DNA of 64,000 nt from Mycobacterium sp. DL440 (GCF_011745145.1 NZ_CP050191.1:2900296-2964295), one strand, 5' to 3'; numbered from the stretch's first letter, positions 1-9,186 are shown. Notes: generated by a model not told the origin, from the sequence alone. Translations and numbers: made by a program.

Positions 1-2
1 GG

Positions 3-2006
3 ATGCGCAAGGACGTCGAGTCCGGACTGAATGACGTCGGCGACGCGATCAAGCGGACACAGAACCGGCTGGATTCCGCACGTGCCCCGCTGCCGAACCG
101 GACAACCAAGGCCCGGAGCAAGATTCGGGGCACATTGACCAATACCCCCGATACCGGCAGCAAGGCCGACGTCGGACAGAAGACCGATACCGCCCGGATC
201 GTCCCGGAAGCCGCGACCACTGCGCCGGATCTGCGGCGCGCGCAGCGGCCCAACACCGTGGTCGTCCGGATGCGGGATACCGCCGAGGACATCGACCAGC
301 GCGGTCGCGACGTCGTCTCCACGCTGCGCACCGGGTCCACCACGTTCGACATCCCCGACGTCGTACCGGAGAAGTCCGTCGTCCCGGCGACGCCGATCAC
401 CGGACCGAAGGTGGTCACCGCAGCGCCGGTCGTCTCGGCATTGTTGAGCGTCGCGGGGTTGTCACCGTTCGGCGCGGGTACCAGCCCGGGCGCACCCGGC
501 CAGTCCCCCGCATTGTGGGCCATGATGGCGTGGACGCGAAGGGAAGTCGAGCGGACGATCAATCCGGTCGGGTCGCGCGTGATGTCGGCCAACGCTGCCG
601 CTTCGGTGGTGGCCGAGGGTGAGATCCAGCCGATGGCGGCCACCCCCAACGCGGCGGTGCAGACCGATGACCTGACGCCCAAACCCCAGGTCCCATCATC
701 CTTGGCGAATTTCACCGACAAGCTCGGGTGGGTCACCGGCCCCGGCGTCACCGACCACTGGTTCGTCGCGGGCACAGACCTGGGCATCATGTGGAACAGC
801 GGTTACACCGACCCCGTGACCGGAAAACCGATCATCTACGCCTTGTTCGGCGATACCTACAGTGAGCCGGGGATGGCCGGCGACTGGCGCAACAACGTGT
901 TGTTCCGCACCGCCGACACCGATCTGTCCAACGGCCTGCAGTTCAGCGATGCCGTGATCAATGCCGGGGCGCAGTTTCCCGGCGACCCCAACGGGGTTCA
1001 TCAGTGGTATGGCACCGGGGGGTCGGCCGCCGGCGCTTCGCAGATCATCTACGATCCGGGCGGCCTCAACGGACTGTTCGGCCAGACCTACACGATGATC
1101 CCGACGTCGGCGATCGCGATCGAAAACCCTGACGCCGACGGCGGCTACCGGCAGTACGCCACGGTGATGTCGATCCGCACCTGGGACAACCCGGGCAGCT
1201 GGACCACGAACTACTCGGGGATCGCCTACTCCGATGACGGCGGCAAGACCTGGACCGTCGACAGTGACACCGTGCGGTCCTCCGGCTGGTTCCGCGCGGG
1301 CCCAGCCTATGTCCCCGGTGACGAGCATTTCCAGCAGAACGCGCTGGTGATGTCGGACGACCCGACCGACCCGTACGTCTATGTGTACGGAACACCTTCG
1401 GGCCGGCAGGGTTCGGCCTACGTGGCCCGGGTGCAAAAGGATCAGATCACCAACCTGGATGCCTACGAGTACTGGTCGGGTGAGGATTCCAGCGGTGCCG
1501 GGAAGTGGGTGACCGGTGACCCGTCGGCCGCCGCTCCCGTGTTCGGCTCCAGCAGTACCGATTTCCTGCCGACCGTGTACCGGGTCGCGGACTTCTTCAC
1601 CTTCGGGTTGTTCACCAAGATCGCGAACGGCATCTGGGTCGGCGGTCTGCCCACGGGCGGCAATGTCAGCGAGATGTCGGTGCAGTACAACGAGTATCTG
1701 GGCAAGTACATCGTGCTCTACACCGACGGCGGTAACAACGTGGTGATGCGGGTGTCGGATTCGCCGCAAGGTCAATGGTCGGATACCACGGCCCTGGTGA
1801 ACAACAACCTGTCGACCAACACCGGCATGTACGCACCCATGGTCCATCCGATGTCGGGCACCGACTACTTCAACACCGTCGATGCCAACGGCAATGTGGT
1901 GCAGGACAACTCGCAATACCTGTATTACAACTTGTCCTACTGGGACGACTACAACGTCCGGCTGATGCGCACCGACCTGTCATCGATGAAGACGGTGTCG
2001 GTGTAG
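3..2006 (+). CDS. DUF4185 domain protein with long N-terminal linker region (probable cell-wall arabinan-active protein), 5' end probably outside window
   Basis: The 667-residue reading frame is open from the window edge, so the true start is probably upstream. Residues 1-150 are charged and Pro/Thr-rich. A hydrophobic Gly/Pro stretch follows, then a segment around 165-185 (PALWAMMAWTRREVERT) of a kind I associate with large exported mycobacterial proteins. The C-terminal 430 residues form the DUF4185 domain, with GTDLG near 258, FGDTYS near 283 and GDWR near 293; the second DUF4185 protein of this window (18203-19288) has matching motifs. From memory, DUF4185 enzymes have been linked to endo-D-arabinanase activity (GH183), so a role in arabinogalactan or lipoarabinomannan remodelling is an inference. 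No signal peptide is visible, as expected if the start lies upstream. The next gene begins 3 bases after the stop and encodes a small exported protein, so the two may be co-transcribed. Confidence 0.8.
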   Translation: MRKDVESGLNDVGDAIKRTQNRLDSARAPLPNRTTKARSKIRGTLTNTPDTGSKADVGQKTDTARIVPEAATTAPDLRRAQRPNTVVVRMRDTAEDIDQRGRDVVSTLRTGSTTFDIPDVVPEKSVVPATPITGPKVVTAAPVVSALLSVAGLSPFGAGTSPGAPGQSPALWAMMAWTRREVERTINPVGSRVMSANAAASVVAEGEIQPMAATPNAAVQTDDLTPKPQVPSSLANFTDKLGWVTGPGVTDHWFVAGTDLGIMWNSGYTDPVTGKPIIYALFGDTYSEPGMAGDWRNNVLFRTADTDLSNGLQFSDAVINAGAQFPGDPNGVHQWYGTGGSAAGASQIIYDPGGLNGLFGQTYTMIPTSAIAIENPDADGGYRQYATVMSIRTWDNPGSWTTNYSGIAYSDDGGKTWTVDSDTVRSSGWFRAGPAYVPGDEHFQQNALVMSDDPTDPYVYVYGTPSGRQGSAYVARVQKDQITNLDAYEYWSGEDSSGAGKWVTGDPSAAAPVFGSSSTDFLPTVYRVADFFTFGLFTKIANGIWVGGLPTGGNVSEMSVQYNEYLGKYIVLYTDGGNNVVMRVSDSPQGQWSDTTALVNNNLSTNTGMYAPMVHPMSGTDYFNTVDANGNVVQDNSQYLYYNLSYWDDYNVRLMRTDLSSMKTVSV

Positions 2007-2009
2007 GCC

Positions 2010-2534
2010 ATGTACCGGGTGTTCGCGTCGATTGCGGCGGCCCTCATCGCGGCTGCCGCGCTCAGCACCACTGCGTGCGCGCACGCCGATCCGGAGCCGG
2101 CACCACCCGGTCCCGCCGACACCACGGCACCGCAACCGGACGCGTCGTGCACCGAAAGCCTCGCCGGCGCACTGACTCCGGCCGACCCAGGACAACTCGG
2201 CAACAACCGGCGCCTGCTGATGTGCGATGGCGTGATCTGGCAGGCATTCGGTGGTCCCTATCCGTCGTCGGACCGCTGGCTGACCACCGGGCCCCAATTG
2301 ATCCTGCACGGACAGGGCCGGCGGAATCCGGAAGCAGCGGCGGGTACCTGGTTGGCGATCCCAGAGACCGCCGAGGCACGGTGCAGCGTCGAGGTTGTCG
2401 ACGTCCTGGGTGCCGGCAAGACGTCGGAGCCCGAGACGTTCAGCGCCGGACCGGGCCAATCGCTGACCTTCGAGGTCAGCGACCACATGTTCACAGCGAA
2501 GCTCAGCGGCTACTGCCTCTGGACGCGTAGCTGA
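2010..2534 (+). CDS. small exported hypothetical protein (possible lipoprotein)
   Basis: The 174-residue product begins with a basic residue and a 20-residue Ala-rich hydrophobic segment ending in STTAC-A, so it is either a lipoprotein (Cys23) or cleaved nearby. A Pro/Ala-rich linker follows. The mature part has four cysteines (near 47, 72, 125 and 170) that could form two disulfides, and no catalytic motif I recognise. It starts 3 bases after the DUF4185 stop and is probably in that operon. The other DUF4185 gene in this window also sits beside a small secreted Cys-containing protein, which hints at a recurring partnership. Its function is unknown. Confidence 0.7.
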   Translation: MYRVFASIAAALIAAAALSTTACAHADPEPAPPGPADTTAPQPDASCTESLAGALTPADPGQLGNNRRLLMCDGVIWQAFGGPYPSSDRWLTTGPQLILHGQGRRNPEAAAGTWLAIPETAEARCSVEVVDVLGAGKTSEPETFSAGPGQSLTFEVSDHMFTAKLSGYCLWTRS

Positions 2535-2538
2535 CGAG

Positions 2539-3051
2539 CTACCCCACGCCCCGATTCAGCCACGACACCTCGGCGCCGTCACCGCCGTTGCGGTAGGGCT
2601 CTAGGGACTCGTCCCACGCGGTACCCAGCACGGTGTCGAGTTCGGCGGCCAACATGTCGGCACCGCCGGCCATCAGGGACCGCAGCCGCATCTCGCCGAC
2701 CATCACGTCGCCGTTGGCACTCATCGCGCCGCTCCACAGACCGAGGTGGGGGGTGTGGCACCAGCGGTGTCCGTCCACTCCGGCGCTGGGATCCTCGGTC
2801 ACCTCGAAGCGCAGCACTGACCAGGAACGCAGGGCATTGGCCAACTGCGCCCCGGTGCCGACGGGCCCAACCCAGTTGGTCACCGCGCGCAACTGGCCGG
2901 GCATGGCCGCTTGCGGGGTCCACTTCAGGTTGGCCCGCGCCGACAGGGTCGACGACAACGCCCACTCAACATGTGGGCAAACCGCCGCGGGTGAGGCATG
3001 GACATACACCACGCCTGTCGCCGCGTCGGCGAACTGGTTCGACGCACGCAT
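2539..3051 (-). CDS. DUF3145 family protein
   Basis: The 170-residue protein has the family's usual features: the N-terminal TGVVYVHASPAAVCPHVEWAL segment type, a WTPQ motif, and a HRWCHTPHLGLWSG-type core near 95-110. The family is an actinobacterial conserved protein of unknown function, about this length. No signal peptide or membrane span is visible, so it is probably cytoplasmic. It converges on the small secreted gene with only 4 bases between the stops. Upstream is a 113-base gap before the beta-lactamase-fold gene's 3' end, so it probably has its own promoter. I assign the family from recall of the sequence pattern. Confidence 0.8.
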   Translation of the reverse strand: MRASNQFADAATGVVYVHASPAAVCPHVEWALSSTLSARANLKWTPQAAMPGQLRAVTNWVGPVGTGAQLANALRSWSVLRFEVTEDPSAGVDGHRWCHTPHLGLWSGAMSANGDVMVGEMRLRSLMAGGADMLAAELDTVLGTAWDESLEPYRNGGDGAEVSWLNRGVG

Positions 3052-3164
3052 CTGCTACTCCTTCGGATACGAGGGACGTCTTCCCCAACGGCCTGGTATT
3101 CCGATCGAGCATGCAGTTGTGTGTGCCGCGCGTGTCTATTGTGCCCTGTGTGGCCAGTGTTGCG

Positions 3165-3998
3165 CTAGTCTGTCCCGCTTTCTCTCAGGACACCATCAGA
3201 TATTGCCGGCCATAGCGGGTAGGTCCAGTCCCCGAAGTCGCGGTCGGTGAGCACCACCAAGGCCAGGTCAGCGGCCGGATCGACCCACAGAAACGTCCCC
3301 GACTGACCGAAATGCCCGAACGTGCGCGCAGAGTTAGCCGAGCCCGTCCAGTGCGGAGATTTGCCGTCCCGGAGCTCGAACCCCAGTCCCCAGTCATTGG
3401 GGCGTTGCACCCCGAACCCCGGCAACACCCCGTCGAGCCCGGGAAACTGCACCGTCACCGCGTCGTCGTGCAGTTCCTGTGACACCAGCGCCGGCCGAAG
3501 CAACTCGGCGGCGAACACCGCGAGGTCGGCGACGGTCGACACACCGCCGAACCCGGCCGCCTGCGTTCCGCCCAACAGCGTGGACGCCGACATCTGCAAC
3601 GGCTCGAACACCGCCTCGGTCAGATAGCTGCCGAACTCGATGCCGGCGGCCTCCTCGACGGCGCGGGCCAACAGTTCGAATCCGTAGTTCGAGTAGATCC
3701 GACGCTGTCCGGGACGCGCCAGCACCTCGGCCGAACGCATGGACACCCCCGACGCGTGCGCCAACAGGTGGCGGATCGTCGAACCCGGCGGGCCGGCTTG
3801 GGTGTCGAGTTCGACCGCGCCCTCTTCGATCGCGATGTGTACGGCCCTCGCCACGAGCGGTTTGGTCACCGAGGCCAACGTGAAGGGCTTGCTCGTGTCG
3901 CCGTGATCGGCCAACACCCCGGACGGGCCGACCACCGCAGCCGCCGCCGAGTCGACGGGCCAGGTATCGATTACACGGAGGACTTCGGCGACACTCAT
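3165..3998 (-). CDS. beta-lactamase/serine hydrolase (class C-like fold) family protein
   Basis: This protein of about 277 residues has the penicillin-recognition fold signatures: SVTK (catalytic Ser43 and Lys46 counted from the ATG at 3998), YSN near residue 104, and HFGQSG near 230 in the place of the KTG/HxG triad. It has no signal peptide, so it is more likely a cytoplasmic esterase or peptidase than a secreted beta-lactamase. A TTG codon 9 bases upstream of the ATG is an alternative start. It lies in the same direction as, and just downstream of, the helical-repeat gene at 4010-4894, and the two are probably one transcript. The substrate cannot be inferred. Confidence 0.8.
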   Translation of the reverse strand: MSVAEVLRVIDTWPVDSAAAAVVGPSGVLADHGDTSKPFTLASVTKPLVARAVHIAIEEGAVELDTQAGPPGSTIRHLLAHASGVSMRSAEVLARPGQRRIYSNYGFELLARAVEEAAGIEFGSYLTEAVFEPLQMSASTLLGGTQAAGFGGVSTVADLAVFAAELLRPALVSQELHDDAVTVQFPGLDGVLPGFGVQRPNDWGLGFELRDGKSPHWTGSANSARTFGHFGQSGTFLWVDPAADLALVVLTDRDFGDWTYPLWPAISDGVLRESGTD

Positions 3999-4009
3999 CG
4001 TCGCCAAAT

Positions 4010-4894
4010 CTATCGGGCGGTCCCCAGGCTCCGCGAAAGCAATTCCTCGACCATGCCGGCCGCCACCGCATCCACCTCGGCGACCAGGCGCCGCAGCCCG
4101 ACCACCCGCCGAACCAACTCCCCCGGATCGCCGTCGGTGACTGCCGAGAGCCGATGCACATCCAAGACCGCGCGGTAGGCCGACTCAGTGGATTCCGGTT
4201 CCGTGGCTTCACACCACCGCTGCATCGACTGTGTCCAGGACGACACCCGATCACCGGCGCCCCGGCGGTGCACCAGGTTCAACGCGCGGCGGTACACGTC
4301 TGCTGCCCATTCCACTGGCAGCGGTTCGTCGAGCACCGGAAGCAGCACCTGATCGAGGACGCGGTACCCGGCAGGGTCGCCGGCGGCGACCGCAGCCGTG
4401 CCGGCCAGCGTCTGCGCCAGTGTGACCAGGGCCGCGTCATTCAAGTTCTCCGCGATGGCGGCCAACTGCCGTGTCACGGTATCGAATTGCGTGTGATCGC
4501 CGGCGTCGGCGGCCGTGACGGCGAGCAGGTATGCCAGGTAGCCGTGCGCGGTGGTCTCCGGGACGCCGTCGAGCAGTACCTGCGCTCGTTGCCCCCAATT
4601 AGCGGCCGGCGCCACGTGCCCACGGGCCAACCAGGCCAGGCCGAGTTCGGCGGCCTTCATCGCCGCCTGCACCGGGTCGGTGCGCAGCAGGCGCGTGTGC
4701 ACCTGTTCGTTGATCCGCACGGATTCGCGGCCGTGCCCCTGACGCCAGGCCGCGGCGGCGTATACGGCAAGATCGTCGGTGTCGAGGGCCTGCACCCCGT
4801 CGACACGGCTGAAGGATTCGTAGCTGGCACGCCAGTCATTTCGCCGATATGCCGAGCGTGCGACCACCAGCAGTTGGGTTCGATCGTCGACCAC
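4010..4894 (-). CDS. helical-repeat (TPR-like) hypothetical protein
   Basis: This is a 294-residue, Ala/Leu-rich, all-helical protein with a GTG start. Successive helical pairs such as LAVYAAAAWRQGHGRESV and AELGLAWLARGHV resemble the TPR-like sensor region found in large LuxR-type regulators (an N-terminal ARSAYRRNDW motif is common there). No helix-turn-helix or ATPase segment is present, so it is not itself a complete regulator of that type. It has no signal peptide. It is immediately upstream of, and co-directional with, the beta-lactamase-fold gene. It may be a protein-interaction scaffold, but the function is unknown. Confidence 0.7.
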   Translation of the reverse strand: MVDDRTQLLVVARSAYRRNDWRASYESFSRVDGVQALDTDDLAVYAAAAWRQGHGRESVRINEQVHTRLLRTDPVQAAMKAAELGLAWLARGHVAPAANWGQRAQVLLDGVPETTAHGYLAYLLAVTAADAGDHTQFDTVTRQLAAIAENLNDAALVTLAQTLAGTAAVAAGDPAGYRVLDQVLLPVLDEPLPVEWAADVYRRALNLVHRRGAGDRVSSWTQSMQRWCEATEPESTESAYRAVLDVHRLSAVTDGDPGELVRRVVGLRRLVAEVDAVAAGMVEELLSRSLGTAR

Positions 4895-4961
4895 AACCCA
4901 CCGTAACGCGCAGCTGCACCGCCGGGCCGAGATTCAGCGGACGACGGGATCCCGCCAGTAA

Positions 4962-4990
4962 TTGGACACCTGTCCGGTTTGCATTAAGTT
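4962..4990 (+). promoter_or_regulatory. candidate sigma-70-type promoter of mscR, probably leaderless
   Basis: TTGGAC (4962-4967) and TAAGTT (4985-4990) are separated by 17 bases, and the ATG at 4997 lies 6 bases after the -10 element, so the transcript would start at or next to the start codon. There is no purine-rich ribosome site before the ATG, which agrees with a leaderless message. A short inverted repeat GGACA-CC-TGTCC (4964-4975) overlaps the -35 element and could bind a regulator. Confidence 0.45.
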
Positions 4991-4996
4991 ATAGGC

Positions 4997-6085
4997 ATGC
5001 CTCAGACAGTGCGTGGTGTGATTTCTCGGAGTAAGAAGCAGCCGGTCGAATTGGTCGACATCGTCATCCCCGATCCGGGTCCCGGCGAGGTGGTGGTCGA
5101 CATCATCGCCTGCGGGGTATGCCACACCGACCTGACCTACCGTGAGGGCGGCATCAACGACGAATACCCGTTCCTGTTGGGGCATGAGGCCGCGGGCACG
5201 GTCGAGTCGGTCGGCGAGGGTATCACCCACGTCGAACCCGGCGACTTCGTGATCCTGAACTGGCGCGCAGTGTGCGGTGAATGCCGCGCCTGCAAGCGCG
5301 GTCGCCCCCATTTGTGCTTCGACACCCACAACGCCGCCCAGAAGATGACGCTGACCGACGGCACCGAACTGACCCCAGCTCTGGGCATCGGCGCCTTTGC
5401 CGACAAGACCCTGGTCCACGAAGGTCAGTGCACCAAGGTCGATTCGGCGGCCGACCCGGCGGTGGCCGGCCTGCTGGGCTGCGGGGTGATGGCCGGCCTC
5501 GGCGCGGCGATCAACACCGGCGCTGTGACCCGTGACGACACGGTCGCCGTGATCGGCTGCGGCGGTGTGGGTGATGCCGCGATCGCCGGTGCCGCCCTCG
5601 TCGGGGCGAAGAAGATCATCGCCGTCGACACCGACAACAAGAAGCTGGACTGGGCCCGCGATTTCGGGGCCACCCACACGATCAACGCCCGTGAGCTCGA
5701 CGCGGTCACGACCATCCAGGATCTCACCGACGGCTTCGGCGCCGACGTCGTGATCGACGCGGTCGGAAGGCCGGAAACCTGGAAGCAGGCGTTCTACGCG
5801 CGCGACCTGGCCGGCACCGTGGTGCTGGTCGGTGTCCCCACCCCCGACATGACCCTTGAGATGCCGTTGGTCGACTTCTTCTCCCGCGGTGGATCTTTGA
5901 AATCGTCCTGGTACGGCGACTGCCTGCCCGAGCGCGACTTCCCCACCCTGATCTCGCTCTACCTGCAGGGTCGGCTGCCGTTGGAGAAGTTCGTCTCCGA
6001 GCGCATCGGACTGGACGCCATCGAGGATGCGTTCCACAAGATGCACTCCGGTGAGGTGCTGCGGTCCGTGGTGGTGCTGAAGTGA
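4997..6085 (+). CDS. mscR: S-(hydroxymethyl)mycothiol dehydrogenase (MscR/AdhE2 type)
   Basis: The 362-residue zinc-dependent medium-chain dehydrogenase is the actinobacterial counterpart of glutathione-dependent formaldehyde dehydrogenase. It oxidises the formaldehyde-mycothiol adduct with NAD+ and also reduces S-nitrosomycothiol. Visible motifs are catalytic zinc ligands Cys39/Cys42 (CGVCHTD) and LGHEAAG, the structural-zinc loop [15 protein letters not shown], and the Rossmann motif GCGGVG near 190. Length matches the family, whose members are about 360 residues. The stop overlaps the start of the metallo-beta-lactamase-fold gene by 4 bases (ATG within GTGA context), as in the conserved mycobacterial pair, so the two act together in formaldehyde/NO detoxification. 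Confidence 0.93.
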   Translation: MPQTVRGVISRSKKQPVELVDIVIPDPGPGEVVVDIIACGVCHTDLTYREGGINDEYPFLLGHEAAGTVESVGEGITHVEPGDFVILNWRAVCGECRACKRGRPHLCFDTHNAAQKMTLTDGTELTPALGIGAFADKTLVHEGQCTKVDSAADPAVAGLLGCGVMAGLGAAINTGAVTRDDTVAVIGCGGVGDAAIAGAALVGAKKIIAVDTDNKKLDWARDFGATHTINARELDAVTTIQDLTDGFGADVVIDAVGRPETWKQAFYARDLAGTVVLVGVPTPDMTLEMPLVDFFSRGGSLKSSWYGDCLPERDFPTLISLYLQGRLPLEKFVSERIGLDAIEDAFHKMHSGEVLRSVVVLK

Positions 6086-6714
6086 CCGGACCGGGAGAGA
6101 TCCAGCGGGTGGTGACCAGCGGCAAGTTCGAACTCGACGGCGGCAGCTGGGATGTCGACAACAACATCTGGCTGGTCGGTGACGACAAAGATGTCGTGGT
6201 GTTCGACGCGGCCCACACCGCCGCCCCGATCATCGAGGCCGTGGGCGGGCGCAACGTCGTCGCGGTCATCTGCACCCACGGCCACAACGACCACATCACC
6301 GTCGCGCCCGAACTAGGCAAGGCGCTCGACGCCCCGGTGTTCCTGCACCCGGCCGATGAGATGTTGTGGCGAGCCGTCCACCCCGACGCTGAATTTCACA
6401 GTGTTCCGGACGATTTCGTCCTGCGCGCCGGCGGCATCGAACTGCATGCCCTGCACACCCCGGGGCACTCCCCCGGGTCGGTCTGCTGGTCGATCCCCGA
6501 GCTGAACGCCGTGGTCTCCGGCGACACCCTGTTCCAGGGCGGGCCGGGCGCCACCGGACGGTCCTACTCCGACTTCCCGACAATCCTCGACTCGATCTCG
6601 AAGCGACTGGGCCTGCTGCCCGGAGAGACCGTCGTCTACACCGGCCACGGCGACACCACCACCATCGGCGACGAGATCGTCCACTACGACGAATGGGTCG
6701 CCCGCGGGCACTGA
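6082..6714 (+). CDS. metallo-beta-lactamase-fold hydrolase partner of mscR
   Basis: The 210-residue protein has the di-metal motif HGHNDH near residues 73-78, HTPGHSPGS near 130, SGDTLF near 150 and the C-terminal TGHGD, in the spacing of glyoxalase-II-like hydrolases. It is translationally coupled to mscR by a 4-base overlap, and this pair is conserved in mycobacteria. By analogy with S-formylglutathione hydrolases, it may hydrolyse S-formylmycothiol, the product of MscR, or another mycothiol thioester. That substrate is inference from context only. Confidence 0.88.
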   Translation: MTGPGEIQRVVTSGKFELDGGSWDVDNNIWLVGDDKDVVVFDAAHTAAPIIEAVGGRNVVAVICTHGHNDHITVAPELGKALDAPVFLHPADEMLWRAVHPDAEFHSVPDDFVLRAGGIELHALHTPGHSPGSVCWSIPELNAVVSGDTLFQGGPGATGRSYSDFPTILDSISKRLGLLPGETVVYTGHGDTTTIGDEIVHYDEWVARGH

Positions 6715-6781
6715 CACCAGGTTGCGATCACGCTGAGCCAGTTCCTTACCGGCAGTCCGCGGCGCGCCCATAGTGGCACCC

Positions 6782-8155
6782 ATGACGAGTTCGGATGGGC
6801 GCACCGCGGCAGTGATCGGCGCCGGACAGACCGGTGTGACCGCAGCTCTCGGGCTGTTGGACAACGGCTTTGAGGTCACCCTGTACAGCGACCGGGACCA
6901 GCGCAGCCTGCGCGACGATGTTGCGGCCACCGGCACTGCCCTGATCTTCGGGGAGGCGCAGCGGGCCGAGGAGTCGCTGGGGCTCAACACCTATCTGGCC
7001 ACCGCCCCGACGTCGACCGGTGAAAGTGTTCGCGTGGTCGACGGCTCCGGCCCGGACCGGTCGGAAGCGATTGCCTTCGATGTCGACTTCGACGGGTTCG
7101 TCGGGGTGGCAGTGGACACCCGACTGAAGGCCCACGATCGGCTCACGCTGTTCCAGCAGCGAGGTGGGCGGTTCGTGGTCGAAGCCGTCGATCCGGTGCG
7201 ACTGGACGGGATCGCCGCGGGTGTCGACCTGACGTTGATTGCCACCGGGCGCGGCGGGTTGTCCGCTCTGTTTCCTGTCGATGCCGAGCGCTCCGCCTAT
7301 GACCGGCCCCAACGCAGCTTGTTGACCGTGACGCTGGCCGGGTTACCTTACGGGCCTGAGGTTTTCGCCCATCGCAGCAGCGCCGGTGGACGCCACAGCG
7401 CCTTGACGGTGGTTTCCGATCAGGGCGAGGCGTGGTGGGGTGGGTACCTGCACAAGGATGCCGGGCCGACCTGGGCGTTTCTGGGCTGGGCCCGACCTGG
7501 CAGCGAGTGGGAGCGCCGCTTCGCCGGCGCCGAGGACGCGCAATCCGCGCTCGACATCGTCACCGCGTTGCACCGTGACTACATCGATTGGGACCTGCCA
7601 GAGGTCGGTGAGCTCAAGACCCTCGAGGCCGATCCGCACTCATGGCTCAAGGGTGCGGTCACTCAGGTGGTACGGGCCGGGGTTGGCCGTACCGCGAACG
7701 GCCATCCGGTGGCCGCCCTGGGCGATACCGCAGTCACCTACGATCCGATCGCCGGCCAGGGCGCCCAGGGTGGGCTGCTGCAGGCCGCGGCCCTGGTACG
7801 CAGGGCAGTCGCACACAATGGACCGTTCGACGAGGCCTGGCTGCGCAACGCATTCGAGGATTTCTATGTCGACCGGGCACGGGCCGCACAACTGGTGACC
7901 CGCTTGTTCCTGTCCGATCCGGCGCTGTCCGAGTACGGCAACCTGTTCTTCGCGGCGGCGCAGGGAAGCCCCCGATTCGCCTCGAAACTCTATGGCCTGC
8001 TTGATGATCCGAGGCCCATCGAATCGCTCCGCTCCGTGGCGGCTGCCAAGCAGCTGATCACCGAGTTCTCCGGCGAACCTGCCGACGCCTTACTGGAGCG
8101 GTTCGTCCCGGCCGGAACTTTCCAACGGTCCGGCTTGGCAACGCACGCCGCGTAG
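6782..8155 (+). CDS. styrene/indole monooxygenase-like FAD-dependent oxygenase (StyA type)
   Basis: This is a flavoprotein of about 457 residues with the N-terminal FAD motif GAGQTG and a domain pattern typical of StyA/SmoA group E monooxygenases (GYLHKDAGPTWAFLGWA region; DTAVTYDPIAGQGAQGG near 320 as the second FAD-contact motif). Such enzymes epoxidise styrene or indole with FADH2 supplied by a separate reductase (StyB). No flavin reductase lies in the window, so it must draw reduced flavin from elsewhere or have another role. A GTG at 6773 is an alternative start 3 codons upstream; I prefer the ATG. The gene stands alone after the mscR pair. Confidence 0.82.
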   Translation: MTSSDGRTAAVIGAGQTGVTAALGLLDNGFEVTLYSDRDQRSLRDDVAATGTALIFGEAQRAEESLGLNTYLATAPTSTGESVRVVDGSGPDRSEAIAFDVDFDGFVGVAVDTRLKAHDRLTLFQQRGGRFVVEAVDPVRLDGIAAGVDLTLIATGRGGLSALFPVDAERSAYDRPQRSLLTVTLAGLPYGPEVFAHRSSAGGRHSALTVVSDQGEAWWGGYLHKDAGPTWAFLGWARPGSEWERRFAGAEDAQSALDIVTALHRDYIDWDLPEVGELKTLEADPHSWLKGAVTQVVRAGVGRTANGHPVAALGDTAVTYDPIAGQGAQGGLLQAAALVRRAVAHNGPFDEAWLRNAFEDFYVDRARAAQLVTRLFLSDPALSEYGNLFFAAAQGSPRFASKLYGLLDDPRPIESLRSVAAAKQLITEFSGEPADALLERFVPAGTFQRSGLATHAA

Positions 8156-8161
8156 CGGCGT
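8145..8161. terminator. short hairpin between convergent genes
   Basis: A perfect 7-bp stem ACGCCGC/GCGGCGT with loop GTA spans the stop codon of the StyA-like gene and the end of the convergent SHOCT gene. There is no T-tract, as is common for mycobacterial terminators. Short, so only suggestive. Confidence 0.3.
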
Positions 8162-8898
8162 CAGCTTCCCAGGATCCGGCGCTTCTCCGCTTCGAACTCC
8201 GACTCCGTCAACGCACCGGTATCACGCAGGGCAGCAATAGTTTTGAGCTGCTCTAACCTGACCGCCTGGTCGTTGGGAACCTGAGACCCGGAATACGTCG
8301 GGATGTATGTCGGCGTGTCGGTCGGTGTGTACGTCGGCGTGTATGTCGGATACGTCCTCTTGCCAGAACGCTGCGCCCACACGATCGACAGGCCGAGCGC
8401 GACAGCGGCCAGGACCGCCATCCCGATGAACGGCCACATCACCCAGTAGTAGGGACTGCTGTGCCCGAAGACCAGCTGGGGATTCTGAGACGCGAAGACT
8501 GACGCCTTGGCGTCGATGCGGTAGGTACCGGCCTGCTTGATGTGGACCGTGAAGACCCGCACTGTGACTTCCCGGTTGGTCTTCGATGAACTGCTCATCG
8601 AATCGGTGATGAGGGGTTTGGCCACGCCGGACGGCGGAATGATGTCCAGCTGGATCGGCGGGACCATCACCCCCTTGCCGCCCACGGTCAGAGTGGTGGC
8701 GCGGTAGGCGATGTCCACGTCGCCGGCGGGCAGTTCCAGACTGGCCGAGCCCGGGATCGGCACCTCGCCGTAGGCGTCGTCATCCGCGATGACGAACGCG
8801 TTCACCATCACTGACCCGATGATGCCGAGAACGCCGATGGCCAAGGCGATGACGGACACGATGATCGCCGTCCGCGGGGCGCCCCCTCCGTTACTCAT
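8161..8898 (-). CDS. two-span membrane protein with C-terminal SHOCT domain
   Basis: The 245-residue protein has a transmembrane segment at residues 10-35, an external domain of about 110 residues, and a second span near 150-172. A low-complexity Thr/Pro/Tyr repeat (PTYTP units, about 180-200) leads to a C-terminal SHOCT motif (LEQLKTIAALRDTGALTESEFEAEKRRIL). SHOCT tails are short helical oligomerisation or regulatory modules found on many bacterial membrane proteins. The repeat arises from tandem near-identical codons around 8290-8350. The function is unknown. It is transcribed divergently from the LapA-like gene at 8944, with 45 bases between the start codons. Confidence 0.8.
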   Translation of the reverse strand: MSNGGGAPRTAIIVSVIALAIGVLGIIGSVMVNAFVIADDDAYGEVPIPGSASLELPAGDVDIAYRATTLTVGGKGVMVPPIQLDIIPPSGVAKPLITDSMSSSSKTNREVTVRVFTVHIKQAGTYRIDAKASVFASQNPQLVFGHSSPYYWVMWPFIGMAVLAAVALGLSIVWAQRSGKRTYPTYTPTYTPTDTPTYIPTYSGSQVPNDQAVRLEQLKTIAALRDTGALTESEFEAEKRRILGS

Positions 8899-8943
8899 GG
8901 CCGAAGTGTGTCATAGCCGGCCGGAAGCGAGTTACCGTCGGGT

Positions 8944-9186
8944 ATGCCTCGCGACGAGACGGAGACCGCCGAGACCACCGGACCGGCACGCCGGCCGGCG
9001 CTGCGTTACTGGGCGGCCCTGATCTTGGTCGCCCTGGCTGCGATCTTCGTCGCGCAGAACCGTGATCGGGTGGGTGTACACGTGCTGTGGGTGACCGTCG
9101 AGTCGCCGATGTGGTTCATCTTGGTCATCATTTTCGTCATGGGCCTACTCATCGGACTGCTGCTGCGCCGACGGCGGCGACCCTAG
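8944..9186 (+). CDS. small LapA/DUF1049-like membrane protein
   Basis: The 80-residue protein has two hydrophobic segments (residues 23-42 and 53-74). They are separated by QNRDRVGVHVLWVTVESP, the characteristic pattern of the LapA/DUF1049 family, and it ends in an Arg-rich cytoplasmic tail. Members assist assembly of envelope components in other bacteria, but the mycobacterial role is not known. The methyltransferase gene starts 2 bases after its stop, so the two probably share a transcript. Confidence 0.8.
   Translation: MPRDETETAETTGPARRPALRYWAALILVALAAIFVAQNRDRVGVHVLWVTVESPMWFILVIIFVMGLLIGLLLRRRRRP

Noticed and set aside
696..1916. 406-codon open frame on the minus strand
   Set aside because: It is antisense to the DUF4185 domain. 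Composition is His/Val/Gly-rich without a domain.
8290..8350. Tandem 12-base-like repeat
   Set aside because: It is in frame and encodes the PTYTP repeats of the SHOCT protein, so it is ordinary low-complexity coding sequence.
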